64,000 nt of DNA, taken from positions 52,667,346 to 52,731,345 of the forward strand of contig NC_090324.1 of NCBI RefSeq assembly GCF_040869045.1, given 5' to 3'. This document shows, piece by piece, positions 1-10,499 of the stretch. Position 1 is the stretch's first letter, and the number at the start of each line of letters is the position of its first letter. The DNA is from Eurosta solidaginis. Its lineage: Eukaryota; Arthropoda; Insecta; Diptera; Tephritidae. The notes under the pieces were generated by a model, which did no database searches, had not been told where the DNA came from, and saw nothing but the letters and a program-made list of their open reading frames with translations. The position numbers and the translations under genes were made by a program.

Positions 1-990
1 TTGTTCTTGGTCTATATTAATTCAATATTTAAGCTTCCATTGAGAGGCAAGGCCACTGCCTTTGCAGACGATCTTGCAATTGCGTACAGTACACCGAATT
101 ACTTTGAATTAATATGTGACATTAACCATGATATACATTCGTTACGAACCTGGTTCGCTTCACACAAACTGATTGTAAGTAGTAAAACTAGACTTATGTA
201 TTTCAGTCATGTTCTCAAAGAACAACCAAGTTATGATGTCATATTTCACTCCGCAGTGTGCTCTCGCTTTAACATGCACCATATAGCGTGCACTCAAAGT
301 GACGCGATGAGATCTTTTGATTGTAATAGAAACTGTAGTGAGAGCTGCTTCAGGGTTGAAGTTGTTGAGAATTTCAAGTACCTAGGAATTATAATTGACA
401 ACCGCTTGAGTTGGTCTGAGCACATTAATGCTCTAAAAAAATACTTTCTATATACCACTCGTCACTTTTATCGTCTGAAAAAGTTATGTTCAATATCCAC
501 TTTAAAAACAGTTTACTACGGAATATTTCAATCTAAACTGCAATATGGTATCACATGCTGGGGCGGCGCTTCGGCTAATAAGCTGTCAGCAGTGGTAACA
601 ATTCAAAAGGGGGTTATAAGGCGAATCTGTAGTGCAAACTATAGGTCTCACTCTATGCTATATTTTAGGAAACTAGATATATTTCCGTGTCGACATCTCT
701 ATCTTTACAAAGTTTTAAAAACATTCTTTATACGGTGTGGCTACCTGGAAAGCTTTCCTTCGGAAGTCTACAACTTACGAAGAAATCTACTTCCGATGGT
801 ACAAATTCCGCATACTAGGACGTCGCACTTTAGAAGTTTTTACACATACACGTCGTGCAAATTTTTCAACTCCCTTCCTCCCACTGTACAGGTAATAAGA
901 AATGTCAACTTATTTAAAAAAGAAGTTAAGCTGTATCTTTTTGGTTATAATCACTTTGAATTAGAAACGATGCTGAGGATGACCCTATAA
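1..990 (+). CDS. LINE reverse transcriptase, C-terminal part (cut by window edge)
   Basis: The open frame of 329 codons enters from the left edge, so the true start lies outside the window. Near residue 22 it has the reverse-transcriptase catalytic box FADDLAIAY. Near residue 125 comes the LINE post-catalytic block FKYLGIIIDNRLSW, followed by the thumb/C-terminal pattern (LQYGITCWGG, then an IQK..IRRI stretch). This is the 3' end of a non-LTR ORF2, which nicks target DNA and copies its RNA into it. No stop interrupts it before TAA at about 988. The clade is not fixed; a Jockey/CR1-like group is likely. Confidence 0.8.
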   Translation: MFLVYINSIFKLPLRGKATAFADDLAIAYSTPNYFELICDINHDIHSLRTWFASHKLIVSSKTRLMYFSHVLKEQPSYDVIFHSAVCSRFNMHHIACTQSDAMRSFDCNRNCSESCFRVEVVENFKYLGIIIDNRLSWSEHINALKKYFLYTTRHFYRLKKLCSISTLKTVYYGIFQSKLQYGITCWGGASANKLSAVVTIQKGVIRRICSANYRSHSMLYFRKLDIFPCRHLYLYKVLKTFFIRCGYLESFPSEVYNLRRNLLPMVQIPHTRTSHFRSFYTYTSCKFFNSLPPTVQVIRNVNLFKKEVKLYLFGYNHFELETMLRMTL

Positions 991-1295
991 ACCGTACATA
1001 CCTTAGGAAGCTGCAAATATTTAGTATTGATTCTCTTTCATATCTTTGATGATTTAATTTAATGTATAACTTAAACTCTTTATGAAATTTTTATTTTTGT
1101 ACACCCCACACAAAACAATATACCAAAGCTAGGACTGGCATTTAGAACTATGTTAAACTTTAATATAAAAAATGCCATATACTTTTCCTATGCTGCATAG
1201 TAATTTGAAATTATTTAATGTAATATTGTAATCTTAGGTTAATAAGTATGCATCTGGAAAATGTTTAATAAAATACAATACAAAAATACAATACA
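991..1295 (+). repeat. LINE 3' UTR and A-rich tail
   Basis: This AT-rich non-coding stretch follows the LINE stop. It ends in a simple AATACAA-type tail (about 1268-1294). Directly after it, an unrelated antisense gag frame begins, so the LINE 3' end sits inside the BEL-O gag. Confidence 0.6.
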
Positions 1296-2524
1296 TCTTA
1301 CACGTATGTTTGGCTGCACTAGCTTGATACGACCCCAATCGTTTCGACGATGTATCTGCCGAGGAACGAGAAGCTTGTGACTTAGAGGGTTTTGAAACCG
1401 TATCCCCTCTTATATCTACGACAGTTTCCAACGTTTGGAGTCTGCTGGATAAGAATTTATCCATGTCTGCCCATTTTGAAATTTCTGTTTTATTTTCTAT
1501 GGTTCAACTCCCGGGCAAAGCAACATCAAAATTTTAGAAATAATGTTTTTCAATTATAAGAAAATTTTTCTGCCATGAAAAGCTCTCAGTGAAAACTCAT
1601 CTGCCTTGCAGATGCCGTTCGGAGTCGGCATAAAACATGTAGGTCCCATCCGGCCAATTTGTAGGGAAAATCAAGAGGAGCACGACGCAAATTGGAAGAG
1701 AAGCTCGGCCTTAGATCTCTTCGGAGGTTATTGCGCCTTAAATTTTTTTTTTTTATTCCCATAGAGCCAGTGTGGTTTCTGGCAGTTTTGTGGAGCACAA
1801 ATACGTTAGAATTTCATCCCAGTTTGATATGTCAATCTTGTGACATTGAAGCGCTGAGATACAATTGTTTATTTCACGTTGCAGTTTTTAATGGAGCTAC
1901 CGCATTCACTCTCAACTGCTTTTAAACTAAAAATAATTTTTAATTGGGCATTGACCAAGATACGTTTGTTTTCGTATCGGTCACATAAATTTTTCTACGC
2001 TGTATCGAAACCGTCTGTCATTAAGGAACACCATTCCACTATTTCTTTGGCCTCCCCTTGGGTTTTTTGCCTTAAATAGTATAGCTTTTGTACTGCATGG
2101 AGTTTACTATTATTAATATATATGGCAGTGAACATGTCCCTAAAGGACGGCCATGAAATATAGTCTCCCTTGAAAATATCCGTATCACACGCTGGCAGGC
2201 GCACATGATATTCCATATTATCTGAGACTCCTACCATTTTCTCTTTCTTTTCAAATTCTTCCAAAAGCTCAGCTATTGCCGCCTGACATTTTAGGAAGCC
2301 GAAATAGCCCATTTTATGCTTCTTTTTGGTAGCTGATAGGTGCTTTGACTCAAGCTCTGATGAACCTACGAGCTTTTCGTATGTCACCTTCGTAGCTCCC
2401 ACAGAGTTTTTACCTCATCCCTTTGGTATATTAGGGCGTGTTTACTGTGTTGTGAAGGTGACATATCGTGGAAGTCATTTTCATACTCGGTCACTGCATC
2501 TGCTTGGCGTGTATAGGTCTCCAT
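1296..2524 (-). pseudogene. BEL/Pao gag of the older antisense element BEL-O, broken
   Basis: Read on the minus strand, the frame begins at an ATG at 2524 (METYTRQADAVTEYEN) and shifts near 2400. It then gives the BEL/Pao gag hallmark RLPACDTDIFKGDYISWPSF and QKTQGEAKEIVE, the same region as in BEL-1 and BEL-2 gag. A SINE interrupts it at 1501-1757. The frame resumes to a Ser/Lys-rich linker and stops at HTCKM, exactly where the first zinc-knuckle Cys pair begins, because the LINE tail abuts it. It is diverged from BEL-1 and BEL-2. Its leader continues upstream to 2720 and, across the BEL-1 insertion, at 15187. Confidence 0.85.
1501..1757 (+). repeat. tRNA-derived SINE, copy 1 (5'-truncated)
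   Basis: The copy starts inside the pol III B-box (GGTTCAACTCC) and carries the body seen complete at 54985-55346 and inverted at 27745-28080, ending in a T-rich tail. It lacks the A-box half, and about 50 bp of the body (the GGGGTCGCCCC...CCGGGTG segment) are missing near 1571. It lies inside the BEL-O gag. Confidence 0.8.
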
Positions 2525-2720
2525 TGTGGATAAAAATAAAAACCCAAAAGTTTATACAAAAATTAAAAGGAAATTGCCTTTGCAGAGAGTAGTGAGTGAA
2601 AGTGTCGCCAAAGGACAGAACTTGGAAGTGATAATCTGACCAGTGAAAAGATTTGGTGTATGCGTATGTATATATTTGCCAATAAGCAAGAAGAACAGTG
2701 AATATTCTAATTATATAAAC
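2525..2720 (-). other. BEL-O leader, gag-proximal part
   Basis: This is non-coding sequence upstream of the BEL-O gag start, on the minus strand. It ends at the BEL-1 left LTR. The missing remainder of the leader is recognisable on the other side of BEL-1 at 15187. Confidence 0.6.
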
Positions 2721-3222
2721 TGTTTAGACAGGATGCCTAACTTCTCCGCATCTGATTGCGATCCCCCCAATGCAACTCTGCAAATCGATACTCGATACTC
2801 GACTTAATTTATAACCACCCACACCATCACTGCCACATGCATGTACATGCATGTACATGCACGTGTATATGTGCTTTTTGTCAGCACTCATGCATATGCA
2901 TGTCGGGGTTGATGTGTGGGTGCCTTTCCCCTCCAGAATGGAGGATTTTGCGGGTCAACGGTTCTCGCTTGCTATACAACCGCTCTCTTGGATTTCAATA
3001 GCCGTACAAAATGCATCTGCCGCCAGCGATCTCTGCCGTTTTTCAACAATACGTTCAGGTAATATTGTAACCAACCAATTTATATAGTTATCCAATAAAC
3101 CACATATATTATAACGAGAAATTTCGTCTATTTGCTTATTTTCTATTCCATACACATATTCCCACTGAGATCGACCCCGGTGCGCCCACCTACCTCTCGA
3201 GCAGACGCACCCCGGCCGAACA
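2721..3222 (+). repeat. BEL-1 5' LTR
   Basis: The LTR begins TGTTTAGACAGGATGCC and ends GGCCGAACA. It contains an alternating TGCATGTACATG tract and a polyadenylation-type AATAAA near 3094. The twin is at 14685. Related LTRs start at 47026 and lie in part at 57293 and 33975. Confidence 0.9.
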
Positions 3223-4058
3223 TTTAGTCCATCTTCAACAGGAATTTGGAATGCAGTACTTATTACAGTCCAGAAATCACATAACAACCACAAAAATTAT
3301 CGGAAAAGTATTTTGCCCACCAACAAAAAGTCTATTAGTACATACCATCGTGCAAAAACACCGAAAAAGTTACAGCCAGCTGAAGCAACTGCAACATCGC
3401 AAGCCAACTTGCCACATCAACGCCACGCCAAACCAGCACATCACCAAAAAGTTCAAAGTAAGTGCACTATTTCTTGCCACATTTTTTTTGGTTAAAATAA
3501 TAAATAAAAAGTGCGAAAAATCGATTTGAAGTGCCATACGTGATTGTAGTTAACCGCGAAAAGTGTGAAAAAACTGTGTAGTGCTAAGAAGAAAATAAGT
3601 GCAAACGCGGATCATTAACGTTGTTAAGAGTCCTTGTGACTGGCCTGTCCCCCCACCAGCGGTAAGGCTCTCCGGACACAGCACAAGGAAGAGGTACACA
3701 TAACCTGACCCTCAAATAAAATTTCACGCCATTCGATTGTGGCAATTTTAAATTTTCTTTTTGCATCACGTTAATTTCACTAGTTTCCTAATAAATTTTT
3801 GTTACACAGTTTCCTCGTTTTTCGCACAATATTTATTGAAGTGGCGAGTGACCCCCCTTTACTTCGCACAATACACATTGGTGTTGATTCCCCCTGCTCC
3901 CTGTTTTAAGGCACAAATAATCTGCAAAGTCAGACAATAAGAAACAAACTAAGAGTAATAAATCAATTTTGCGTAATTTTAATAGTTGCTGGTTGGGTGA
4001 TTCGCTCAGGCTTTCAAAGTTTATATCCTTTGGTTAATTTGCTCTCCACCTTTCAACC
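3223..4058 (+). promoter_or_regulatory. BEL-1 leader with conserved GGTAAG block
   Basis: This is the untranslated leader between LTR and gag. I could not assign a primer-binding site confidently. At 3640-3700 a block (CCAGCGGTAAGGCTCTCC then GGACACAGCACAAGG) recurs in BEL-2 at 47975 and, diverged and inverted, in BEL-O at 15840-15910. It contains a good splice-donor word (GGTAAG at 3661). No confident ORF is present. Confidence 0.55.
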
Positions 4059-4880
4059 ATGAACATGGATTCTTACATTAGATTAGCCGATCGAATAATC
4101 GAATTCGAGGCCGATTTTAATGATATCAATGCGGATCTGCACACTGTACACACTCTTGCAATACAGCAAAAAGAGTTGCAAGCTAAGTGGGAAAAAGCAG
4201 AGAACGCCCTAGAAGAGTTGCTTGGTTCTGACACGCTCGACGCAAAGAAAGTTGCAGCGGTAAAGCATAGAGCGGCATATGCCGTATTCTTGCGATACAT
4301 GTCGAACATGGCTGAACTTCAAGACCTTGAAGCAGGAAAGAGATAGTCAGGTTCGACCTGAAGGAGAGCGTGCGCGTGAACACAGTATCCGCCTGCCAGC
4401 TTGCGATACTGAGGTATTCAGGGGCGACTACCTATCTTGGCCAACGTTTCGTTACCTGTTCACGGCCATCTATAAGAATAACAGTCGCTTAAGCCCGGTA
4501 GAAAAGTTGTTCCACCTTAACCAAAAAACTCAAGGTGAGGCAAAGGACATTGTCAAGAAATGTGCTTTGACAAATGAAGGCTTCGAAACAGCCTGGAAAA
4601 ACCTATGTGAGAGATACGAGAATAAACGGATTCTCATAAACTCACAACTACAAATTTTGTTTAATCTAAAAAAGATAGATAGCGAGTGCGGCAGCTCAAT
4701 CAAAACCTTATAGCGCGACATAAATAATTGTTTAGCATCCTTAAAAACACATCAGATTGACGTTTCAAATTGGAATGCGATTGTTACTTATTTATGTTCG
4801 AAAAAATTACCTGAAAATACGTTGGCTCTATGGGAGCAGAGCATTGACCACAAAAAAAATCCAAGTGGAAAGATATAGAT
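4059..4880 (+). pseudogene. BEL-1 gag, N-terminal half, frameshifted
   Basis: The frame starts MNMDSYIRLADRIIEFEADF, an amphipathic helical N-terminus shared with BEL-2. A frameshift near 4345 moves to the frame carrying RLPACDTEVFRGDYLSWPTF, the DUF1759-type BEL/Pao gag core, with QKTQGEAKDIVKK after it. An in-frame TAG at about 4711 interrupts SIKTL|RDINNCLASL; the same position in BEL-2 reads through. A second shift occurs near 4830. Gag normally forms the particle and binds element RNA; this copy cannot do so intact. Confidence 0.85.
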
Positions 4881-4916
4881 AAATTCTTATCAATTCGTTC
4901 TCAGACACTTGAAACC

Positions 4917-6833
4917 GTGTCTGGTTTTACAGGGAATGCCACGTCTAAAGTGCAAAAGTCAAACGCGTCGCGCCAATCGACGGAAACCCCTACAAAAGGA
5001 CTTGGTGCTTTTCAAACAAAAGTATCCAAGCAACCAACAAAATCAATGTGTAAAATGTGCAAATCTACGGAGCACAGATTACGCAACTGTTCACGTTTTT
5101 GCGATTTAACCCTGGTAGAAAGGATGAAATTCGTTAAATCCACAAATGGCTGCCTGAACTGTTTATCCTCAGGACACACAGTGACGAGGTGCACCAGTTC
5201 GTACAACTGTTCCAAATGCCACTCTCGTCACCACACGCTCCTGCATGCGGACACACTTCAGCAACCGGCGGTGAGCAACCCTTTCAAAGATGCGGATAAT
5301 ACCCCATCAACTTCGGCACAGGCACGGAAAAGACAGGAATCGGGACAACCACCTTCCTCAACGAATCAGAATGTCAAATCCTGCCATGCCAATTCCAGCA
5401 CAGGCTTGCTATTAGGAACTGCTCGCGTACACATCCACCATAATGGTACCGACTTCTCCGCGCGGGCACTAATTGATTCAGGCTCTGAATGTTCTTTTAT
5501 TACTGAGAGACTAAAACGTAGAATCAAATTACCAGCGAGGAAAATACATTCAGGCATCACAAATGCGGTGTCAGCGCAGGTAAAAGAGGCATCCAAAATC
5601 GCATTACGTTCACCAGTGGATGCCTGCTTCAGCCTGACTACACCCGTTCTCGTCCTAGCTAAATTCACTGGGAATCTTCCATCCTGCCATATCAACGCAA
5701 TGACTATGCAGGCATTCCCAGACTTGGTTTTGGCAAACAAGAGGTTCTACGTTAAAGAAGACGTAGACCTCATACTTGGCGGAGACATATATCCCCAAAT
5801 TATAATGAACGGTATAAAAAAGAATGTACTAAACACACTCTGGTGTGTTCGGTTGGATACTAACCGGTCGAATAGAAGCACCGAATCCAAAGAAGAGCAT
5901 CATGTCTTCCTACAACGAAGTTGCGTAAATGCTTTCTGGGAGGTAGAAAATCTACCCAAAAATAAAATATTAAATGAAGAGGAAAGGTACTGCGAACAAT
6001 TATTTAACGAAACAACGAAACGAAATGAAGATGGAAGATACACCGTATCATTACCATTCAGGCAGTATTACCCTAATAATATTAATTTAGGACCGTCACT
6101 GAAACGCGCATGCTCTCAATTCTTCCGGAATGAGGGGCGGCTACTAAGAAACCCAGATTTAGGTAAAGAATATGTTCGAGTGTTGTCAGAATATGATACG
6201 CTCGGACATATGAGGAAATTAAAAAAGAATATCCCATCCGCCGATTCGGATCTTTACTTCCTGTCCCACCGTGCCGTTATTAAAGCAGAAAGTACCACTA
6301 CAAAGGTACGGGTAGTATTTAATGCCTCGAGCCCTACGGCCAACGGTAATGGTTTAAGCGATATTCTCCTGCCAGGCCCAGTTCTACAAGCCGATTTACC
6401 CATCCTTATCTTACGATGGAGACTATATCGCTTCGTATTCAATAGCGACATCGAAAAGATGTATCGGCATATTTGGGTGAAAGAAAATCACAACAAATTT
6501 CAAGGTATTGTACACCACACTTCCCCGAATGACCCTATTGGTCTTTACGAATTAAAGACGGTTACCTTCGGAGTGAATTGTGCTCCATATCTCGCGACAA
6601 GAACGCTCCTACAACTAGCTGACGGCGTAGTAAATTCACACCCTACAGCGGCTAGCATACTAAGAGAGCGTATGTACGTAGATGATCTTTTATCTGGAGG
6701 ACACACAATGGCGTCAACCATCAAAGCAAGAAACGAGATTCGCGAAGCTTTACACTCAGCTGGCTTCCCATTACGCAAGTGGGACATTCCCAAAATGGAT
6801 TTGCGAGGATTTCTTAGCGTTCGAAGAAGCTAG
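4917..6833 (+). CDS. BEL-1 gag C-terminus, protease and reverse transcriptase (long open segment)
   Basis: This is a 638-codon open stretch. Residues 45-105 hold the Cys/His cluster of BEL nucleocapsid (CKMCKSTEHRLRNC, CLNCLSSGH, CSKCHSRHH). Around residue 187 is the aspartic-protease active site LIDSGSECSFI. RT follows from about residue 390 (VRVVFNASSP, then FNSDIEKMYRHI) with the catalytic box MYVDDLLSGG near residue 585 (DNA about 6672). The frame ends in RKWDIPK-type sequence and shifts, so RT is not joined to its RNase H. The ATG used is simply the first in frame; the real polyprotein starts at the gag ATG near 4059. Confidence 0.85.
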   Translation: MSGFTGNATSKVQKSNASRQSTETPTKGLGAFQTKVSKQPTKSMCKMCKSTEHRLRNCSRFCDLTLVERMKFVKSTNGCLNCLSSGHTVTRCTSSYNCSKCHSRHHTLLHADTLQQPAVSNPFKDADNTPSTSAQARKRQESGQPPSSTNQNVKSCHANSSTGLLLGTARVHIHHNGTDFSARALIDSGSECSFITERLKRRIKLPARKIHSGITNAVSAQVKEASKIALRSPVDACFSLTTPVLVLAKFTGNLPSCHINAMTMQAFPDLVLANKRFYVKEDVDLILGGDIYPQIIMNGIKKNVLNTLWCVRLDTNRSNRSTESKEEHHVFLQRSCVNAFWEVENLPKNKILNEEERYCEQLFNETTKRNEDGRYTVSLPFRQYYPNNINLGPSLKRACSQFFRNEGRLLRNPDLGKEYVRVLSEYDTLGHMRKLKKNIPSADSDLYFLSHRAVIKAESTTTKVRVVFNASSPTANGNGLSDILLPGPVLQADLPILILRWRLYRFVFNSDIEKMYRHIWVKENHNKFQGIVHHTSPNDPIGLYELKTVTFGVNCAPYLATRTLLQLADGVVNSHPTAASILRERMYVDDLLSGGHTMASTIKARNEIREALHSAGFPLRKWDIPKMDLRGFLSVRRS

Positions 6834-7661
6834 TTCGGTAAAAGCCCGGGAATACGATGGAACGCTCACTCAGACGTATTTTATTTCAAAGCAGGAACCC
6901 TAGAAAATGGCGAAGACAACACCAAACGAGCAGTACTATTCGCTATAGCCAAACTTTTCGACCCTTTAGGCTGGCTTTCGCTAATGGTCATTGTGGCAAA
7001 AAGACTCATGCAGAGTATTTGGTTAGAAGGCATCGCTTGGGACGACCCAGTATCGACCAGTACGCTGGAAAAATGGAAAACTTTCACCAACCAATACCAT
7101 GAGATCGATGAAATAAGGATACCTAGCTGGGTCAACTTTTCTCCAGGAACCGACATCGAGATCCATGGATTTTGTGACAAATCCTAGAAGGTTTACGCAG
7201 CAATCGTCTACATGAGCGTGAAAACGGATAATGACATCTGGACAAACTTGCTGCTAGCAAAAACCCGACTAGCCCCAGTGAAAACCCTGTCTCTTCCACG
7301 ATTGGAACTTTGCGGAGCCGTGCTGTTAGCGGAAATCGCCGAACCAATTTTCAGGAACCTTAAATTGGGACCAGTGAGAGTTCACCTGTGGACGGATTCA
7401 ACGATCGTCCTCGCATGGATAAGGAAACCGCCTTGTTCCTGGTCCACTTTCGTCGCACATCGGATCACCAAGATCATCGACATGGTCGGAAATAAGAACC
7501 GGTTGCACGTAAATTCAGAATCGAACCCAGCAGATTTAGGTAGCAGAGGATTACCTGCGTCTGAGTTGGTCAACAGTTCGTTGTGGTGGCAGGACTTTCT
7601 TGGCTGCAAGAAGACACTTCCCAAAGGCCAGCACAAGAAAGTGACTACATCACCTCCGTAG
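6834..7661 (+). pseudogene. BEL-1 RT connection and RNase H region, broken
   Basis: Pieces in changing frames give FDPLGWLSLMVIVAKRLMQ (BEL RT thumb/connection), then the RNase H region IEIHGFCDKS with an in-frame TAG near 7185, where BEL-2 reads GFCDASEKAYAAAVYM. After it come LPRLELCGAVLLAEI and VHLWTDSTIVLAWI, which carry the RNase H acidic residues. The order matches other BEL/Pao elements. Confidence 0.8.
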
Positions 7662-9052
7662 AGGAAAAGAGGGCGAAGACCTGCGCAACAACAAAAGTAA
7701 ATACTACCGATGTTCTCCAACGCTTTTCAGACCTACCTAGGGCTTTACGGGTGCTCTCATACGTTATAAGGTTCTACCGAAGAACTCACCCCGAAACAAA
7801 AAATTCATTCCATGTCATGCCGCACCTAATCTCCCCTGACTAATTCAAGGCCACTACACGGCTTTTAATTAAAATCTATCAGAAACAACATTATAGTTCC
7901 GAATATAATGATCTAAAGGCCAGAAAACCAATTGCAGGGAAAAGTGCAATACTCCCACTTAATCCCTACCTAGACCAACATGGCATCATTCGGGTAGGAG
8001 GGTGACTCGGGGCGAAAGAGGGGTTAGCTTTTAATGAACGCCACCCATTCCTCCTCCCATACAACTGCGGGTTATCCCGTCTGACAGTCCTAATGTTTCA
8101 TCAACAAAGTCTGCATGGGGAAACCCAACTCATGTTTCGTCTGATACGCACCCAATATTGGATACCTAACATCAAAACCATGTTTTGGGCAACAATTCAC
8201 AATTGCAAAGTTTGCACTATACACTGAAAGCGTGCGCAGACCCAACTTATGGGTATTCTCCCTCGCGAACGCACGACATTCAGCCGTGCATTCACGAATA
8301 CTGGAGTGGTCTTCGCCGGACCCTTCGACATTAAAAGTTATCGGGGCAGAGGGTGTCGACTATCCAAAGGCTATGTTTGCCTGTTCGTGTATTTTTCCAC
8401 ACGAGCAATTCATCTGGAGGCCAGCACACCATCATTTCTAGCGGTATTTGCCCGTTTCATATCTAGGCGCGGATGCCCGAAAAATATGTATGTACTCCGA
8501 CAATGGTACGAAAAACCCAAAACGACAAAAGCCATTTCAAAAAGATAGCCTCACCACACAAATTCATCTTCGAGGAATTCCATACCCTCTTGTGCCGCAT
8601 CGAGGCATGCCTGAACTCGCGGCCGCTCAGCGCGGCATCCAATGACCCAACGGACCTAGAGCCACTTACCCCAGGTCATTTCCTCACTGGCAGCCATCTA
8701 CTGGCTCAGCCAGAGCCGGATGATAGTGAGAGCCCTGCCTCGATGATCAATCGGTGGCAGAAACACAAAGCCCTCCATCACACTTTCTGCCAGCGATGGA
8801 AAACCGAATATATCACCGAGATCCAGAAACGATAAAAGTGGAAACATCCACAATCTAATCTAAAACCCGTAGACCTAGTTGTTATCAAAGAGGACAACCT
8901 CCAACCCAACGAGTGGAGAATGGGGAGAATCGTCAACACACACCCAGGCTCTGATAACCGTGTGCGTGTTGTTGACGTTCATGCAACCAAGAGACAAATA
9001 ACTAGACCAATTACGAAATTGGTACTCCTTCCGTCCCACGACAAGGAGGATT
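7662..9052 (+). pseudogene. BEL-1 integrase, broken
   Basis: The N-terminal zinc-binding part is seen as CKVCTIH near 8210, with a stop. The core follows in the frame near 8249 (FTNTGVVFAGPFDIKSYRG). BEL-2 reads GVDFARPFDIK here, so the first catalytic Asp is Val in BEL-1. The second Asp motif SDNGT (near 8500) is in a different frame, and the third acidic motif is lost in a deletion. The C-terminal part (NSRPLSAASNDPTDLEPLTP, then IKEDNLQPNEWRMGRI) runs to about 9050. No functional enzyme is possible. Confidence 0.8.
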
Positions 9053-9900
9053 AAATATATGGCCAAATTCCGCCTTACAAAACCCCAAAAACCAAAATTC
9101 TATTTCCCCCGACTACCTAAAATCAGAAGCCCATTGTTGGTGATAGCATGGAAAGCATATTAAGGAATCCGCGTCTTCGTGTCTCTCTATCCCTAAGCCT
9201 GCGTTTCTCCCGAGCCATATATTATAATCAACCCCGCGGTCTCGTGATGGTGCGAGTCTACCGGAGGAGAATCCTAAAACGTACTACGCGATGGCAATGG
9301 GGAAAGGGAGCGCGGGACATAAAGACGCGTTCAACCACGCGCCGTGATGCCCCGCTATCCCTAAGCTTGTGTCTCTCCCGAGGCTCTAATTATAATCAAC
9401 CCCCCGGTCTCATGATGGTGCGAGTCTACCGGAGGGCGACCCTACATCTTCTTTTTTTTGTTCACTACCCCCGGTCTCGTGTCGAGTCTACCGAAGGGAA
9501 TCCTAAACCTGACTACTGGTGGGCAATGGGGAAATGGAGCGAGATGCACCAGGACGCGGGAGAGCTTACCAAAAGCTCGCAAACAAAAAGCATTTTTTCT
9601 ATTTTTCTTTAACAATATTAACCGGGGGCCCCTAAACAGAAAATCCCACACTTCACTCGCTCACCCAGAGCGAGGACAACAGACAATCCCAACTCACTCG
9701 TTATCCCATAACGAGGACACCAGAAAAGCCTACCGCAGAAGGGCGAACCGATCTGCTGCAGAATCTAAGGGCCTTCAGCCTTTTTATATTTTCAAACCAC
9801 CAAATCAACCCAAATTCCCTCGCTCCCCCGAGAGAACCACCAGAACCCTAATGCCACAGAACGTAAACGTCCTCGGCCCATAGAATTTAGTTTCCAAAAA
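9053..9900 (+). repeat. BEL-1 post-pol non-coding region with ~190-bp tandem repeat
   Basis: From about 9165 to 9590, a unit holding CTATCCCTAAGC, TCTCCCGAG, TATAATCAACCCC and GTGCGAGTCTACCGGAG recurs about two and a half times. BEL-2 lacks the array. From 9610 both elements share CACTCGCTCACCC, GCGAGGACA and CTCACTCGTTAT blocks (compare 51560-51700), themselves repeated two to three times. Confidence 0.65.
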
Positions 9901-9959
9901 GCTGATAAGTACTGAACTGTGTAATCGCTTAGAACATTTTTTGCCTTTATTATGAATTT

Positions 9960-10285
9960 ACTAACTATGCCATGATCTATAAGAGTGGATGGGCATAAGT
10001 AATTTTATGAAAAGTACAGACACCTATACCATCCGAAACCTAATTTAACATTCATCACTCCACGTCAAAATTCGCCTAGTCGATCGATTCGCGTAAAAAT
10101 GTCGTTAAAACCAATGGAGATACCATAACGAAATGTACTCATTGAGTACGTTAAGTTATTCACTCCGTATGCTCGGAACCTACGTCTCTATTTAAGAATG
10201 TGTGGAATCGTTTTATATTTGAAATATTTTGGACCTCACGAGGTAGTATCAGGTTAACGGGTTCCAAATATTCTAAATTAAAGTT
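9960..10285. other. Segment shared by BEL-1 and BEL-2 left of the cargo slot
   Basis: This aligns with 51800-52017 by shared words such as GGAGATACCATAACGAAATG, ACTCATTGAG and TCCGTATG-TCGGAAC. No clear coding pattern is visible. It marks the left boundary of the region that differs between the two elements. Confidence 0.6.
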
Positions 10286-10474
10286 TTATTCGCAACACTT
10301 CAATGGATATTTAAACGGGAATGAGCCTTCCGAAATATCAGAATAAAAGGGTAAATACTCCCTGTGTAGCAGGCCCGCACAAAAGCTCAACTCTTCTGCC
10401 AAAGTCAGTAGTGACTCAGTAGCACCGTCCGTCGTCAGAAATATAGCCGACGTGCCAAGAATTTCTGGAGCCAT
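10286..10474 (-). CDS. Short antisense ORF conserved in both BEL elements
   Basis: This is a 62-codon minus-strand ORF. Its second half has a counterpart in BEL-2 on the same strand (52018-52140). Both read EE-two variable residues-FCA-x-LL-two-EY-x-PFYS-[DE]-I-x-E and a later PFK. Most differences are conservative amino-acid changes, which points to selection on an antisense protein rather than on DNA. It may be a last exon of an antisense transcript. I do not recognise a family. It stops 25 bp before the end of the CMTR2 copy. Confidence 0.45.
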   Translation of the reverse strand: MAPEILGTSAIFLTTDGATESLLTLAEELSFCAGLLHREYLPFYSDISEGSFPFKYPLKCCE

Positions 10475-10499
10475 GTATCACAGTACCTACACGTAAAGA

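Noticed and set aside
2756..3293. Several 80-110 codon ORFs inside BEL LTRs (also 14720-15119, 47075-47393, 57294-57665)
   Set aside because: They lie in LTRs and recur only because the LTRs do; no coding pattern of change.
9148..9883. Overlapping plus-strand ORFs of 141-154 codons after BEL-1 pol
   Set aside because: They read through ~190-bp tandem repeats; no similarity to env or other retroelement proteins, and no counterpart in BEL-2.
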